Below are positions 1-13,380 of a DNA stretch of 64,000 nucleotides, one piece after another; positions within the stretch are counted from its first letter, which is position 1, and the number at the start of each line of letters is the position of its first letter. A program made the translations under genes and the position numbers. The notes beneath the pieces are model-generated. The model was not told where the DNA came from. It saw only the letters and a program-made list of their open reading frames with translations, and searched no databases. The stretch comes from Siphonodentalium dalli (lineage: Eukaryota; Mollusca; Scaphopoda; Gadilida; Siphonodentaliidae), in contig CP136062.1 of NCBI GenBank assembly GCA_032622095.1, forward strand, positions 1,366,001-1,430,000, in the 5' to 3' direction.

Positions 1-867
1 GAAACATGTCTGGTCGGCCATTTACTGGGCACACCCGCTGACGAAATTTTCCGAGAGGACAGCCATTTTGTCGTCGGTGAAATGCATCAAGACCTACATT
101 TATATTCATTTCAACCCATAAAAGATGTTGTAATGGCATGCATGACCGAGCTATAATGTCCAATGTAAGTCTTGACGAATGTCACCTACAACAAAATTGG
201 GTGTACTCCCATGATCGAGTCGGGTCATATGCCAAAATGAACCAAAGTCCTTCGGGGACAAAATGTGCGTTATATATTTGATAACATTCTTTAAAACATT
301 GTAGCTTGACAACGCCAGGTGGTGGGAATTTGGATAATCTGATAGATTGTTACCTTGTCTGATATATATATATGTCTTTGGGTGGTACCAAACACCTGTG
401 ATATTTCATGCATGCACTCAACTTTGTAATCTAGCTAAATTTTAAACTTTATTTTATTTTTAAACGATAATATTATCATGATGTACTAAGTGTAACAGTA
501 TATGTATCGTATCGTTGATCATGTAATATTACTCACAATCTTGAAGTTTAAATTAGCCTTGTTTATTTTATGCCAATGAATATATATATTACGGATACAG
601 CTCATGCCGTTCGCTGTATATTCTAAAAAGACGAAACAATTATTTAACAAATTTCAAATCTTATTTCAAATTTTTTTCTCGGATCATATGGCAATTTCTG
701 AATAATTCACAATCATGCAAATGTGTTTTCAACATGAGTTTCATAGAAGGAAGTGTTTGTTGTATTCTGAATTGTAACACAAATGTCTTTGAAGGTCCAA
801 GAAATTAGTGCCACACTGAGATCCGATGGAAGTGTGATATTTTTTTTAACTGAACTTAGTATGCTTA
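1..867. other. No gene recognised; AT-rich spacer
   Basis: This stretch is AT-rich with short TA runs near 361-372 and 581-590. I saw no open frame with recognisable motifs, no long inverted repeat and no RNA gene. It ends at the apparent 3' terminus of a minus-strand Helitron. Confidence 0.5.
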
Positions 868-898
868 CTAGCTCATGTACCCGCCTTTGCGCGGGCCA
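868..898 (-). mobile_element. Helitron-type 3' terminus (minus strand)
   Basis: Read on the minus strand, a GC-rich hairpin (CCCGC / GCGGG, 895-880, six-base loop) is followed eight bases later by CTAG at 871-868 and then a T. Hairpin, short spacer, CTRR and T is the standard Helitron 3' end. Its sequence differs from the Helitron family of the right half. The element would extend rightwards; its 5' TC end was not found, so its length is unknown. Confidence 0.5.
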
Positions 899-1044
899 AG
901 TGTGGCACAATTCAAATAGTTCGTAATAAATTAGGAACTGACGTTTGCTAAAACTCCCCTAATTATTTCACCGGACTTGGAACAGACTGATTCACGGTAT
1001 TATGAATGACAGAATACACGCACGCTTTCGCTGTCCCGATAAGG

Positions 1045-1110
1045 TCATGTATAAAGAGCGTTCGAGTCGTACTTTATCCAAATGCGGTAAATATAAAGAG
1101 CGTTTATGTC
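1045..1110 (+). repeat. Paired AAAGAGCGTT boxes
   Basis: Two copies of the string AAAGAGCGTT start at 1053 and 1096, about 42 bases apart. The same paired arrangement occurs near 9314/9355 and, in variant form, inside each Helitron of the right half. The role is unknown. It may be a conserved internal or subterminal sequence of one transposon lineage. Confidence 0.5.
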
Positions 1111-1249
1111 GTGTTAGTCTTCTCGGTAATGCGAATATGACGCCATAACGTCAAAAAGCGATGTCGGTCAGCCTCATGACCCTTCCCAAGTTATTCGGGG
1201 AGTCGAAATACATATAAATCAAAAATTTCATCGCAAACGATGCAGAATT

Positions 1250-2181
1250 GTGGAAGTTATTCGACTCAGAATATTTTCAAGATTTCCTATATATATGCAA
1301 TATGTTCTCTCTCCACCCCCCCACCCCCACCCCACTAAACGCTATATATACATGCATGCGAACCATGTCCATGTTAAACGGAGAGTACAGATTCAAATCC
1401 ATGCCAAATTTCGTCGCAATCGGTGCAGAAATGTGAATGTTCAGCCTTCATCGTTCAACATTCGACTGCACATATTTTCACAAGTTCCTATATACAATTT
1501 ACACGGAGAATATTCTCGAAATTGCCAAAACTATATCTTTCTCTCTTTCTCTCATCTCTCTCTATCGTTCTCTCTCCCTCTGTGTCCATTTCTCTCTCTC
1601 TCTCTCTATCTCTCGCACTCACTCTATATATCTCTAGCTCCATTTCCCTTTCGATCTATCTTTCTCTCTCCCTCTATCCATTTCTCTCCCACGCACCCCC
1701 TCTCCCATCTCTATAGCTCTCTCTCTCTCTCTATCTCTATATATATCGCTCTCTCTAAGTATGTTCCTTATAGGCTTACTTCACAGGGAAATTATGTATG
1801 AGTAAATAGGCACCAGGTACAATTTCCTATATACCAAATACACGGAGAATAATTATAAAAATTACCAACCCTATATATCTCTTTCATCCACCCCACACCA
1901 TCAAACGATTTATATATGCGAACCATGCCGATGTTAACCGGAGAGTACAGATACATATGTTCTCTCTCTCCACACCCCACCCAAACGCTATATATGCATG
2001 CATGCGAACCCTGCCCATGTTAACCGGAGAGTCATTATTCATATCCTTGCCAAATTTCGTCGCTATCGGTGCAGAAATGTGAATGTTCAGCCTTCATCGT
2101 TCAACATTCGACTGCTCATATTTTCACAAGTTCCTATATACAATATACACGGAGAATATTCTCTAAATTGCCAACACTATC

Positions 2182-2237
<56 letters not shown>

Positions 2238-2351
2238 TCTCTCTCTCCATCCCATCTCTCTCTCTCTCTCGCATTCACTATATCTCTCTATATCTCCATC
2301 TCCCTTTCGATCTATCTTTATCTCTCCCTCTATCCATTTCTCTTTCATGCG

Positions 2352-2403
<52 letters not shown>

Positions 2404-3486
2404 AGTATGTTCCGTATATAGGCTTATTTCACAGGGACATGATGTATGAGTAAATAGGCACCAGGCACAATTTCCTATATACAAAATACACGGAGAATAT
2501 TATCAAAATTGCCAACACTATCTCTTTTCCACCACCCCCACCCAGCAAACGATATATATACATGCATGCGAACCCTGCCCATGTTAGCCGGAGAGTACAT
2601 ATACATATCCATGCCTCTCTCTCTCTCTCCATCCCATATCTCTCTCTCTCTCGCATTCACTATATCTCTCTATATCTCCATCTCCCTTTCAATCTATCTT
2701 TCTCTCTCCCTCTATCCATTTCTCTTTCATGCGCTCTCATCTCTCTCTCTCTCTCTCTCGCTCTCTCTCTCTAAGTATGTTCCGTATATAGGCTTATTTC
2801 ACAGGGAAATGATGTATGAGTAAATAGGCACCAGGCACAATTTCCTGTTTACAAAATACACGGAGAATATTATCAAAATTGCCAACACTATCTCTTTTCC
2901 ACCACCCCCACCCAGCAAACGATATATATACATGCATGCGAACCCTGCCCATGTTAGCCGGAGAGTACATATACATATCCATGCCTCTCTCTCTCTCTCT
3001 CTCTCCATCCCATATCTCTCTCTCTCTCTCGCATTCACTATATCTCTCTATATCTCCATCTCCCTTTCAATCTATCTTTCTCTCTCCCTCTATCCATTTC
3101 TCTTTCATGCGCTCTCATCTCTCTCTCTCTCTCTCGCTCTCTCTCTCTAAGTATGTTCCGTATATAGGCTTATTTCACAGGGAAATGATGTATGAGTAAA
3201 TAGGCACCAGGCACAATTTCCTGTTTACAAAATACACGGAGAATATTATCAAAATTGCCAACACTATCTCTTTTCCACCACCCCCACCCAGCAAACGATA
3301 TATATACATGCATGCGAACCCTGCCCATGTTAGCCGGAGAGTACAGATACAAATCCATGCCAAATTTCGTCGCAATCGGTGCAGAAATGTGAATGTTCAG
3401 CCTTCATCGTTCAACATTCGACTGCGCATATATTCACAAGTTCCTATATACAATATACACGGAGAATATTCTCGAAATTGCCAACA

Positions 3487-3536
<50 letters not shown>

Positions 3537-3560
3537 CTCCCTCCCATCTCTCTATCCCTG
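1250..3560. repeat. Compound tandem satellite with (CT)n tracts
   Basis: Units of about 370-375 bp repeat head to tail. The best conserved copies are near 2440-2810, 2810-3186 and 3186-3480, with older longer copies before them. Each unit joins a constant block (with CACGGAGAATATT and CCCATGTTAGCCGGAG) to variable CT/CTCT microsatellite tracts. A second block containing GTGAATGTTCAGCCTTCA recurs near 1433, 2079 and 3389. Long Ser/Leu-rich open frames here are translated microsatellite, not genes. Confidence 0.85.
3486..3535. repeat. (TA)n microsatellite
   Basis: About 50 bases of almost pure TA repeat at the end of the satellite. It interrupts the last satellite unit after the GAATATTCTCG block. 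Confidence 0.9.
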
Positions 3561-4560
3561 TGGACACGGCAATCTCTTTCACTGTTTTCAAATTTTGGCA
3601 CAGAAGTGAAAGAAACGCTCTTTATTTTGACCATATCAGGAATAGACTAACACGAAACGCTCTGCTCTGTTCCTTGCCTTGAATATGGCTGTGTTTGTTT
3701 GTGATGTTGCATTCTGATGATTTATTCGGATTAAAAGTGGATTATAATGGAAATAGCATTCATTTACAGGTATGATTTATATTCTAACCATTAATTAGTA
3801 TATAGTCTGCTGCATTGTAAGCGCGCTGAGTTCATATATTCGATATTTATCCGTAATTTGAGAGAAGATTCGTGGACGAAAAATCCCTGTGGGAAATTTT
3901 GGAATTGTGTGTGTTCTCTGTACTCTGACCTAGTTTTGCAAATATATCAGCAATTATAAAATAATATTTCCAATTTGACGCCTGGTAAATAACTAAATAT
4001 CCTTATCTATGTTTGTATTTTCAAAATATGTCATAACTATAGTTGAATTGAAGCTTAACAACTAATATGTCATGGATTTGTCTACAAAATGTCAACAATG
4101 ACTCCAGAGTCAAGATTGAGTTCACTGTCCTGAGATGTTCAGCTTTAAATGTATTACAGCAAATTAGCCAAAACACTTGTTCCGTTCATGTACTAATAGC
4201 TTGCAGAGAAAAATAACATCTAACTGTATATGCAGTGGATTAGAATTTCCATTTAGCAGAATGGAATTTGATCACCAAATTACCAATGTCATAAAACATG
4301 TTTTGTATCTACAACTGAAGTTGTTTAAATCCAACAAGGGCGTCCAATCCATTCATAAACAGTGTGTTAAATCAGATGACTGGTGCCATTCTATGAGCAG
4401 GTAACTGGTTGGAAAATATCTGTTGATGACTGAAATAACACTATAGTATTCAACATGACCAGGGCATCACCCACTTCAGCAATACAAATAGCCCAAACAT
4501 GCCACAAGGACATTTAGTGCAGACAGACACAGTGTTATTCAGAGAAATCACCCCCCCCCA
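3561..4560. other. No gene recognised
   Basis: An inverted AAAGAGCG-type box pair is visible (3614-3625 and about 3656). Otherwise the stretch is AT-rich sequence without convincing coding potential, ending in a short C run at 4551-4558. Confidence 0.45.
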
Positions 4561-4564
4561 CTAC

Positions 4565-6681
4565 AGGTTACACTGGTGTAAATGTTTTCCATAGGCCTCA
4601 GTGCTCAGGACACCTGTTTTCCGAAGGCCTGAGCAGGGGAGGTGTCCCCCTGCTGATGGTGGGGGTGGGGGACTGGGTTTGTTTGGAAAATCCATTGCAT
4701 TGAGAGCTAATCTAGGGCTCTCTGGGTCAGTATTTTTGAATTTTACTGAGAGGTCAATTTGTTCAAGTTTCTCAAGTGTAACTTTGGAATTTTTTATACA
4801 TGTATGTGATTGGAAATGCTTATAAGTTATTGTCAGATATCTTTTGGTTCAATGGATTATGCTTACTCTGCTTGAAATGAGACTTACCGTTATCACTCTA
4901 ATTCATATAATAGGCTATTTTCTAAAATTCAAGTGAGAGACACATACATAATATACTATTAGTGCTGAAACTATTATGTCTATTAAGTTAGTAATTACTA
5001 TTAGTACTAATCTCTATGTTAATTATTCATTTGGTATTATGAGATCCCAACTGATAACCAGTTGATTTGATCAAATTGTAATTTCACTTGAATTTGATTG
5101 AAATAATGAAGTCTGAAGGCTGGATGATAACAAACCTGAACTCAAACTATTTGAAGTTTTCAAAGATGAAATGTTTTAGAGTTTATATTTAAATCTGAAA
5201 GATTGACATTTGCGGAAACTTTTTAGGTAAAAAAATCACAACCGTCTATTAGGGTATGAATTCACCTTTAAATCTTGTGTTTCCGTTACTACTGTCAGAA
5301 CCGCACTAAAAAAATAATGTCATATTTATTTGACCAATCAGAGCCCAGTCTCTATTTTATTCTCTCCTATATATTCCTCCCTCAACCAAACCATATTTAC
5401 ACCAGTGTAACCTAAAGCGATAACGTGCTTTCTCATGGAATAATTGAAATAAAATCACTTGTGTGTTTCTTTATTTATCACACAGAATTTAACCCCACCC
5501 CCTTTAACACATTATTCATCAAAATAGCATAATTTTCAACACCAATTAATTTTCAGCTCCCATTTTACACATGTTTGTGGGTCTGCATGTTGCACCATTG
5601 GATGATTGGATCAGCTATGGAAGACTGTACAAGATTCTTTCCATGAGATAATTTCTGGTGATGTGAGGTCAGTGAGTCCAGATCTGATCAGCTAACCATC
5701 AAGCACAGTGACTTTATCAGGTCTGCGAGTGTGATCCAAATAACTGGGTGTGGGTGTATATTGAATTAGTTTAACACAGATATGCTCTCATCAAAGTACT
5801 GAATCATTTTCTTCAATGTATCCAAGTTTTAGTGCTATTGACCTTCCAATGGCCATACCCACCAGTGGAAATGACACACGTTCATGATAAAAACGGTTTA
5901 CCTGTACATCACTGGCTGTAAAATCCAAAATACTTGCTTGTTAGTTTAGCTTCTTATAACAATTGGTATGTGTATCATTAAGATTAACTTGATAATGGTA
6001 TGGGTCATTTCATCATCATGTGACTCCTTGATAAATTCTGAAAATTCCTTGAAAAATTGCATTTTTTTATAAAAAATAATAATATTTGTTTGGGCTGATG
6101 TTAGTGAAAGAAGACATCAGCAGCAAGAATAGCCACACCATGCATTAGAGATTCAGTGGACTAAAAGACCAAGCTGTGAAAAATGCCTCAAAACACTTCA
6201 AAGTGACTCCCATGGATAAAAAAAATGCAAAATAGCTCATTTTTGCCCTTTGTAACTATTTTTCATGGGCCTCTGTCCAAATGTTTTAGCATTTAGCCAT
6301 ATACTGTTTACAATATAAGTCTCAGGTCAAACATTTTATTTAAATCTGAAAGATTGACATTTGCGGAAACTTTCTAGGTAAAATAAATCATATCCATCTA
6401 GCAGGGAATTTACCTTTAAATTACTTGTGTCAGAACTGCACTAAAAAAATAATGTCATATTTTAGACCACTCCAAAAAAATTCAAACTTCACTGCTACAA
6501 AGGGTTAATTCCTGTGCCAGTGGCTATTTTTCCTTTGGGAAATCATAGGGAAGAGGTGTGATGTATTTTGTGTGCTAACAAACTCAAGGCTATTGACCAA
6601 TCAGGGTTACAGTGTCTATTTTATTTTCTCCTATATATCCGCTAGATGTCACTCTGAACCAGATTTACACCAGTGTAACCT
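4565..6681. mobile_element. Non-autonomous DNA transposon with GGTTACAC TIRs
   Basis: The left end at 4565 carries GGTTACACTGGTGTAAAT. Its exact reverse complement occurs twice on the right, near 5395-5413 and 6663-6681. The last part is duplicated: 5185-5413 and 6338-6681 share long blocks including TTTGCGGAAACTTT and CACTAAAAAAATAATGTC. Either a 0.85-kb element was extended by duplication or two elements share an end. No transposase frame was seen. The AGGTTACA start and a nearby TTTTCCATAGGC also occur in the elements at 26147 and 47550. Confidence 0.6.
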
Positions 6682-8900
6682 ACAGATTCAAATAAGTGTT
6701 TAATAAGGACTAAATAATAGTGCTAATATTCACTGAGAAAGGGGCATAGAAATATATAATGCATTGACATATGAACTACATTTTATCTTGGAAATATATT
6801 TTATGGTGAGATTGTATACATTTTGGGTTCAAAGTGACTTAGTCGGACAGGTGCGTAACACCCTGTACCATCAGACGTAGGCCAGCCATGGCGAAGCCAA
6901 TTCTATTTTAAAGAGCGCGGATTTGGGATAACTGCATTGTGTGAGAACGTAATTGATTCGCGTACATCTTATTGCATTTCAGTATGTTGCTTTCCCGATT
7001 AATGGTGCCTTTTCTGTGCACATATATAGCACCAAAGTGAACATACGCCTTCTCACCAGCAAAATGATAAATAGCCGATGTGTTGAAATGGTAGTATACC
7101 ATAAACATATATAGCATGTCGAGCTTGTAAACTAGACGGATATTCTTGTGAATATACGGATATGAATGCGCGTATTTGACCATTTAATATGTTATTGCAA
7201 GTTTTCACAGTCATGCATAAGTTCATAATACCAAGTTAACAATCGTTATTCACACACAAACATATATATGTCGTTCAACGTAATTATGGTACGTTGAACG
7301 ATCACCCATTTCGCAACAGCGAAATAGCGTATGATGACATTAAACTCTCTTTGCTCGCGGGCCTATATCGCGATTTTCCCAACAGTTTAAGGTGTTTTAT
7401 TTTAACTAATAGATATGGTAGCATTCTGGGAATGATATATACATGACAGCTTATACCTACACATTCCATATACAATTCGCTTAATTTTGGTGTGATTCAT
7501 ATTCTTGAATACACGCAGGTGGTGAATTAGTCGGCGCTTTAAGACATGTTTGTGTATATTTTCCGCTTAGCGGACGTACGTACGACGTCGTTGTCGGACT
7601 CTTCCTAAGTTATAACACTTTGCATTACGTCTCGTCCAATTAATGCGAAATATGCAATCAGCGATCTTAACAAACGGGCAATAAAGTCATACATTTTCAC
7701 TCGTGCCACATACAGATGATAAAGAGACAGTTTTTAATTGGTCAGATCTAAAATCAACAAACGTATGCTATATACCAGATGGGAATTTAATACCAAACCT
7801 TAGATAGTTACGTTCGGAAATTATGATACCAAAATTAGCGACTTAGGGGAGGCAAGGTTGGGGCGTCGGGCGGTATACGCTGACTCCCATTCATTCAATT
7901 CGAATATATTATATATTAAAATGGTTTCAATTCAATTGAGAACTGCAAGCAAAAGACCGCGCATAAGACGGATTGTGCTTTATGAAAACGTGGTCCATGC
8001 GGAGAAGTGTTATATCATTATACGACGGACACCACAGTTCTGTTAATTCTCAAGTGTCAAAGTCGAGAATTTTTTTTGTAAAAAATGGGCGTTTTAAAAA
8101 AGGTGAAAACAAAACGAACTACTATTCTAAAACTAATGAATTTTGACCGTTTTTTGGACTCAAAATATGTCAATTTTAAGCCGCATCGTGATAAAACTGC
8201 AGAATTACGGCCGATTGACAAGACAGACAGCCGACATTGTTTTGAGAGATTACCCATTAGCCAATATAACAATTAACGCAGTGCGCCGAACAGGAATGAC
8301 TGTTGAAATATATCATCAGTGGTCATTGGTGTAATTTGAGCGGACCTTTGTCAAAATTTCCTGGTTTCGTCTTCTGTCTATGTTTAAGACTCTCACAAAG
8401 ACCAAATCCAGCTGTTGCGCTTCGTCTAGGGGAAGATCTGGGCACAAGCACTTTCTACACATGGACTTTATTAGTACATTTTTCGATGTGTTATAACTTG
8501 GCCTTTTCTCAACCGATTTACAAAATTCTTTCACGAGCAGCATCAGTACGGCGTATAGATACATGACAGTAAAAGTGGTTGGAATCGGTGACAAGAAAAA
8601 AAATAAGCACATGGGCCCAAATTGCAAACTTTGAGGGCCCGTTACTCTTGCATTTCATCTCGGATTTCAAAACTCTTTTCCGATATGGGTTTGTTTTCGT
8701 TCAGGGAATCTACATACTTAAATAGACAAATGTCAATAAAAAAAAAAAAAATCGAAAATTTTGCCCCCCACCCAGTGTCAAAATATATGTCCAATTTTCT
8801 TCCTTGGACTAAGCTGACAACGGTCAATACGACTATAAAAACCAAATGCAGTTATCTGGAATAATACGGGAGGACAACAGAGTACAATAAAATAGAGGTT
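6682..8900. other. No gene recognised; one short hairpin
   Basis: A perfect 11-bp inverted repeat (CGTTCAACGTA, 7272-7300) is the only structured feature. A minus-strand frame of about 100 codons at 8316-8627 has no recognisable domain and no splice support, so it is not called. Confidence 0.4.
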
Positions 8901-9110
8901 TGCCAACTATGGGCGGTAACTCTTCAGGGAAAGCGCGGACACAAGTTTGTTATGCCCGTGGGCAGTAGTGCATATCGAGATGTGCATACGGTCTAATTTT
9001 CGATGCTCTGCTTCTTATAATTTCCGAGATAATAAAATGACATTTTTTCAAATAAAGGGAGATAACTCCTCGGTGAAAGCGCGGACAAAATCGTTATAGG
9101 CCATATGGTT
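8900..9110. repeat. Two diverged direct copies of a GGGxGxTAACTC repeat
   Basis: Near 8911 and 9057 the same block recurs: GGG(C/A)G(G/A)TAACTC, then a few bases, then GAAAGCGCGGACA. The GGGAGATAACTC string resembles repeats I associate with mollusc genomes, which is a weak hint about the host and not proof. Confidence 0.5.
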
Positions 9111-9289
9111 AGAACTCATGTACCCCAACCTACTTACCTAGTTTTGGTGTCCTACTTCTTGTACTTTTCGAGTAATAGTGATTACAAAAGTGTCAAGTAT
9201 AATAATAATAATAATAACCAGTATGTTATTCTCATGTTCCCCTTTTGTTGTGTAAACGAAAGCAAAAACGTTACGTTGCCTGGCTTTTG

Positions 9290-9375
9290 TTTATGTCCGG
9301 ATATGGTAAACACAAAGAGCGTTATTTGTTAAGGTTTTCCTGATATGGAAATAATAAAGAGCGTTTATATCATTT
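9290..9375 (+). repeat. Paired AAAGAGCGTT boxes
   Basis: AAAGAGCGTT occurs at 9314 and again at about 9355 with the same spacing as the pair at 1053/1096. Both pairs sit near GATATGG-type strings, so a longer conserved module is likely. Confidence 0.5.
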
Positions 9376-9733
9376 GTGTGTGTTAACCAATACAATGCAC
9401 TGTGTTATATAAACAGAAGCACAACTTCTGTAACACGAGCAGTCTCTTGTTTACGTACAACATCGTACGTCTTGACGACAATATACTATCTACGCGCTGA
9501 TTATGTTTGGCATACGAGCGGAACTGTATATATTTTTGTGTTCCTTCTGTTAATGGCGATTTGGACAAATATAAATATTTCAGCAACAACCGCCGCCCGT
9601 GCCTTTAGACTCTGGTGTTCCTACTAGCAAGTCCACTCGTCTGCTTACAGTGTTAAATGTATTCCAAGCTACATCGACCAACACTTATAATATACATGAA
9701 ATATTGAGCAACAGTATAAAACTAGGCGGCTAT

Positions 9734-10345
9734 CCTGGGGCCTGTACTATGGAATTACAATTGCCGTGTTTCAACAGGTGTACAATGCTATGGGAGGTAC
9801 ACAGGAGGTGTGAAGCGCAGTATACCACTGTATTGTAATAGAGTAGATTATACCCGTCGTGTGCTCATTACCGATGGGTGGTTGGGTTTGATCAGAATGG
9901 TATTCAATATAATACTCCAGCGATTTTGCATGAGAACCCAACTAGAAATTGAAATACATCTTAAAACTTGAATTGTTGGAACAGACGATAACCATTGATG
10001 ACATATAACACACTGCACGAACGGTTGCGGCGCACTCACTGAGCGATTATTTAAAGGATACCGATTACCACTAATACAATTGAACACGCATTACCCATGC
10101 ACTAGCGATAACATATCACTGAGTGTCTCCGATGAATATTTTTTTCATTGGTCAATCAAGTCACATGTGGTAAACCTATTATTTTATTGGTCACCATGCA
10201 TGTAAACGAGGCGTTGCAAGAAGTCGCCTTTTCACTGTAATAATAAGAGTGGAGGTCTATGGTAATCGACACCTTCTGTGTGCCCCACATAATCTTGTAC
10301 ACGTGTTCAAACACGGCAATTGTATTCTATAGTACAGGCCCCAGG
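9734..10345. mobile_element. 612-bp element with about 78-bp terminal inverted repeats
   Basis: The left arm from 9734 (CCTGGGGCCTGTACTAT) and the right arm ending at 10345 are imperfect reverse complements over about 78 bases, including CAATTGCCGTGTTT. There is no coding content. No clear target duplication is visible at the edges I chose, so the exact ends are uncertain. Confidence 0.65.
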
Positions 10346-11391
10346 TGGATATGCTAATCTATTCGGCTTGACACTGATATTAACACACATGGTGGTCAAA
10401 TACAGTGGATTTCTATCAGTCATTATTCATCATCAAAGAAGCATGGATTTCCGTGCTGTCTGTATAGGCCAGAAATTCCCGCCAGATGATACATTACGTA
10501 ATACGAACGCCCCGATGCTTAAAGGTTGGTCAATGTGTTGAGCAGATGTTTCTGCATTGGAACGCCGGGCTTTATTAGCTTCCGTTTTGTGTCTGTCTTT
10601 CATGAAAGTTATCCGACCTCCTGATATTTTAATTATCACATAAGAAACTAGATCGCACTATCGACTTCAAATGAGCCTTCTCAAATTAAATTATATTGTG
10701 TATATATGTCACAAGTTAACTGTTGTATATGTATATATTGTACAATAATGGTCCCCATATTTGGAGGAATAAATATCTCTCTCGTGGTATGGCATTACAC
10801 CTGAATGGTAAGCCCTAATGAATTAAACCAAACGGATCAGATTAGTGGCGATGACATATAACAGGCAAGTATATTATTTGTATTGTAAATACTGTTCGTA
10901 TATTATAATGTATCATTTGAATATTTATGATGTAAGTCATGTTCATAAATGTAATATAGGTTATCTTAATATCTATGTATTATTGGTCGATAAGATTAAA
11001 CAAATTTAATTGACCGGTGGAATAGAAAGTAGATTGCAGGGCTGGGAAGTATATCGTATATAGGCAAATTTGAGAACGTTCTAAACATTTATAAAATGGC
11101 AGTTAAAATGGTTTAAAAAAAACTCTTGCCAGTGTGACTCCCACCCCCCATATTGCGTGCAAACAGCAGTCGCTATCCTGGGACAGCATACCACAACTAT
11201 AAGCACTGATCTCAGGTTATAATATGAAAGGATCAATTGTGTTAATGCCATACTGACTAATATTATTGACAAAATTAATGCTGTGCCAGCGTAACACAAC
11301 ACAGCCGACCCATAACTATAATTATATAGTATTTCTCGCATTGTCGTTTATTTGTATGCCGTGATAATGGGTGGCTGAACACAACAGTCGG
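10346..11391. other. No gene recognised
   Basis: AT-rich sequence with several short open frames lacking motifs. No long repeat, no inverted repeat and no splice-consistent exon was recognised. Confidence 0.4.
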
Positions 11392-11395
11392 TTAA

Positions 11396-11540
11396 AGGTA
11401 CTCAATCCGAATTAACGCTCGCAAATTAAGATTTCCCAGGCTTCGGGGTTAAAACATATACGATTCGAGTCGAGAAGACCAAATTGTCGACGAAGGTGGA
11501 CAACTCTAAAATCAAGTGGCTTTTTGTGTCAGATACTTGT
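11396..11540 (+). mobile_element. Left half of an AGGTACTCAATCCGA MITE
   Basis: A TTAA at 11392 is followed by AGGTACTCAATCCGA, the same terminus as the complete elements at 33305 and 51064. The shared interior follows (GATTCGAGTCGAG, GGCTTCGGGG). No right terminus with TTAA was found, so the copy looks truncated. Confidence 0.6.
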
Positions 11541-11865
11541 TAAACTGGCAGAATTTCGTTGAACAAATTTTTTTTAAATAACAGGGTTTTTTGTCGATGG
11601 TATATATATATATCTGTATTAACCTCCATTAACAGAGAGCATACATCAATACACTGTATGTGTTGTATAAACGAATTGGGGCGTTTTGTACACATAAAGG
11701 TGAGAGTGGTATTTACAAACATTATATAGTATATATACAAACAACATTTGAGCATAGAAAATGGTGGCAAAAAGTAACAACACTGAATTCCCCTACATCA
11801 CAGCCGTATGGTATATGTACCATATTATAGTTAGAGCACATTTAGACAAGGAAAGTGTATATCGC

Positions 11866-12145
11866 ATGTTCCTTTTCACCCTCAAACATTTTAATGTCAA
11901 CAAGACTTGCTTTTCTGGCAGGCAGCAAGCACACGCAAGCAGTCGGGTCTAGTCTTAACGGGCATTGTTTCGTAAAAGTTGGCATTCTTTGTACATGAAT
12001 TTCGCGGCGAATGGGAGAATATCTCCCCAAGCGTTGATGTATTGTGTATATTGCATGCGTATAGATGTAGATCTTATGTTCACTAAGTCATGCTCCTTTT
12101 CACCCTCAAACATTTTAATGTCAACAAGACTTGCTTTTCTAGTCG
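11866..12145. repeat. 56-bp direct repeat, two copies
   Basis: A block containing CTTTTCACCCTCAAACATTT is repeated almost exactly at 11866-11922 and 12088-12145, 222 bases apart. No gene was recognised between or around the copies. Confidence 0.75.
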
Positions 12146-12975
12146 AAACATTGATACACTGACATACGTGAGCTCAGAATAGACATACCGAAGCGAGTAA
12201 TTTATCAGCTATGTTCAACAGCAGAATTGAGACAGTATTACTGTGGGAAAACAAAACTAACAAAGGGCGCTCTTTGTTGTTTTGGATAGAACAGATTCGT
12301 TCCCCACCCCTCCCCATTTTGAGTTTAAAAATTCTGATTTAATTGACTTTTGCCGATGGATACATGTATATTTTATGTATTTATCGACTTATTTAGATCA
12401 AATTAAATTGACACCAACAGCCAACTTCTATGTTTAACTTTAACCTCTCTTTACTACATATCCATTGGCGAGTAGTTACCTTAGGACATGATCATAAGAT
12501 AATAAGTTAAACAAGTAGGTCGTTTGTTGAAATTATTATCAGAACATTTCCCAACAATGAACATGAATCATTCTGGTCTAATATTATATTTTTTCTGTCT
12601 GTCGTCTGCTTTTATTACCTGACCTAAACACCCATCCAAATGAAAAAATAGTATACATGTATAACTGAACGGGAGAATCCATTCAGAATAGAAAGTGTCA
12701 ATTTTAATTTTACTGAAAGATACTCCAACCATATCACTAACATATTTATATTCTATAAACCGGCACTTACTAATTAATTCCTATATAATTTATCTCAACT
12801 TATCTAATAGACATTTAGCCGCATGTGTGAGCGATCTTAATTGATTTTTAGGAATGATTACTATTGATCTAATGTACTAGAACGCACAATTGATATATCT
12901 ACGCAAATTAAATACGAATATAAGTTCTACCAATGTCGATGTGTCGACACAATTCAACATGGGGACCAGGTAAAA
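12146..12975. other. No gene recognised
   Basis: AT-rich. Around 12500-12555 there is a diverged relative of the foldback family whose clearer copy is at 34434-34496. Nothing coding was seen. Confidence 0.4.
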
Positions 12976-12979
12976 GAAA

Positions 12980-13150
12980 GTATATATAAGAAATGAACGG
13001 TGGTTTCAATGTGGTCATGGGATTTTGACCGCGAGAAAAGTTCAGCAAACTGCATGAACCCCGAAGGGGTTCATGCGGAGTTTGCTGATTTTTTATCGCG
13101 GTCAAAACCCATGACCACGTTGAATCCGCCGTTTATTATTTATATTTATA
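12980..13150. mobile_element. Foldback (hairpin) element
   Basis: Sequence from about 12995 to 13135 folds on itself. Nested matches include GGTCATGGGATTTTGACCGCG with CGCGGTCAAAACCCATGACC, then CAGCAAACT with AGTTTGCTG, and finally GCATGAACCCC-GAA-GGGGTTCATGC at the tip. Short open frames here are reading through the hairpin. It is probably a MITE or the collapsed inverted repeats of one. Confidence 0.8.
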
Positions 13151-13380
13151 TACTTACGCTCTTTAAAACATTTCTCCAAATATGTCCGTTATTTCGTCAA
13201 AAACACTTTTTCAAATATCTCCGTTATTTAGTTTATAAAAATAATTTCCTATTTCTATATTTCGCCCTATTTCGCTGTATTTTCCTATTTAGATTTTTCG
13301 TGCTATTTCGCTGTATTTTCATATTTCGCTTTTTCGTTGTATTTCATATTTCGATAATTCGCTATATTTGACATATTATG
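13150..13380. repeat. Degenerate TATTTCG-type simple repeat
   Basis: Strings such as CTATTTCGCTGTATTTTC recur about every 40 bases. The weak open frame across it is low-complexity (Phe, Leu, Tyr, Cys). Confidence 0.6.

Noticed and set aside
1250-3200. Long Ser/Leu- and Arg/Glu-rich open frames on both strands
   Set aside because: They are translations of CT/GA microsatellite and repeat with the satellite units; there is no non-repetitive protein sequence.
8316-8627. 103-codon minus-strand frame with a hydrophobic start
   Set aside because: No recognised domain, no splice sites and no support from the opposite frames; plausible by chance at this size.
13000-13371. 123-codon plus-strand frame
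   Set aside because: The first half reads through a DNA hairpin and the second through a TATTTCG simple repeat.
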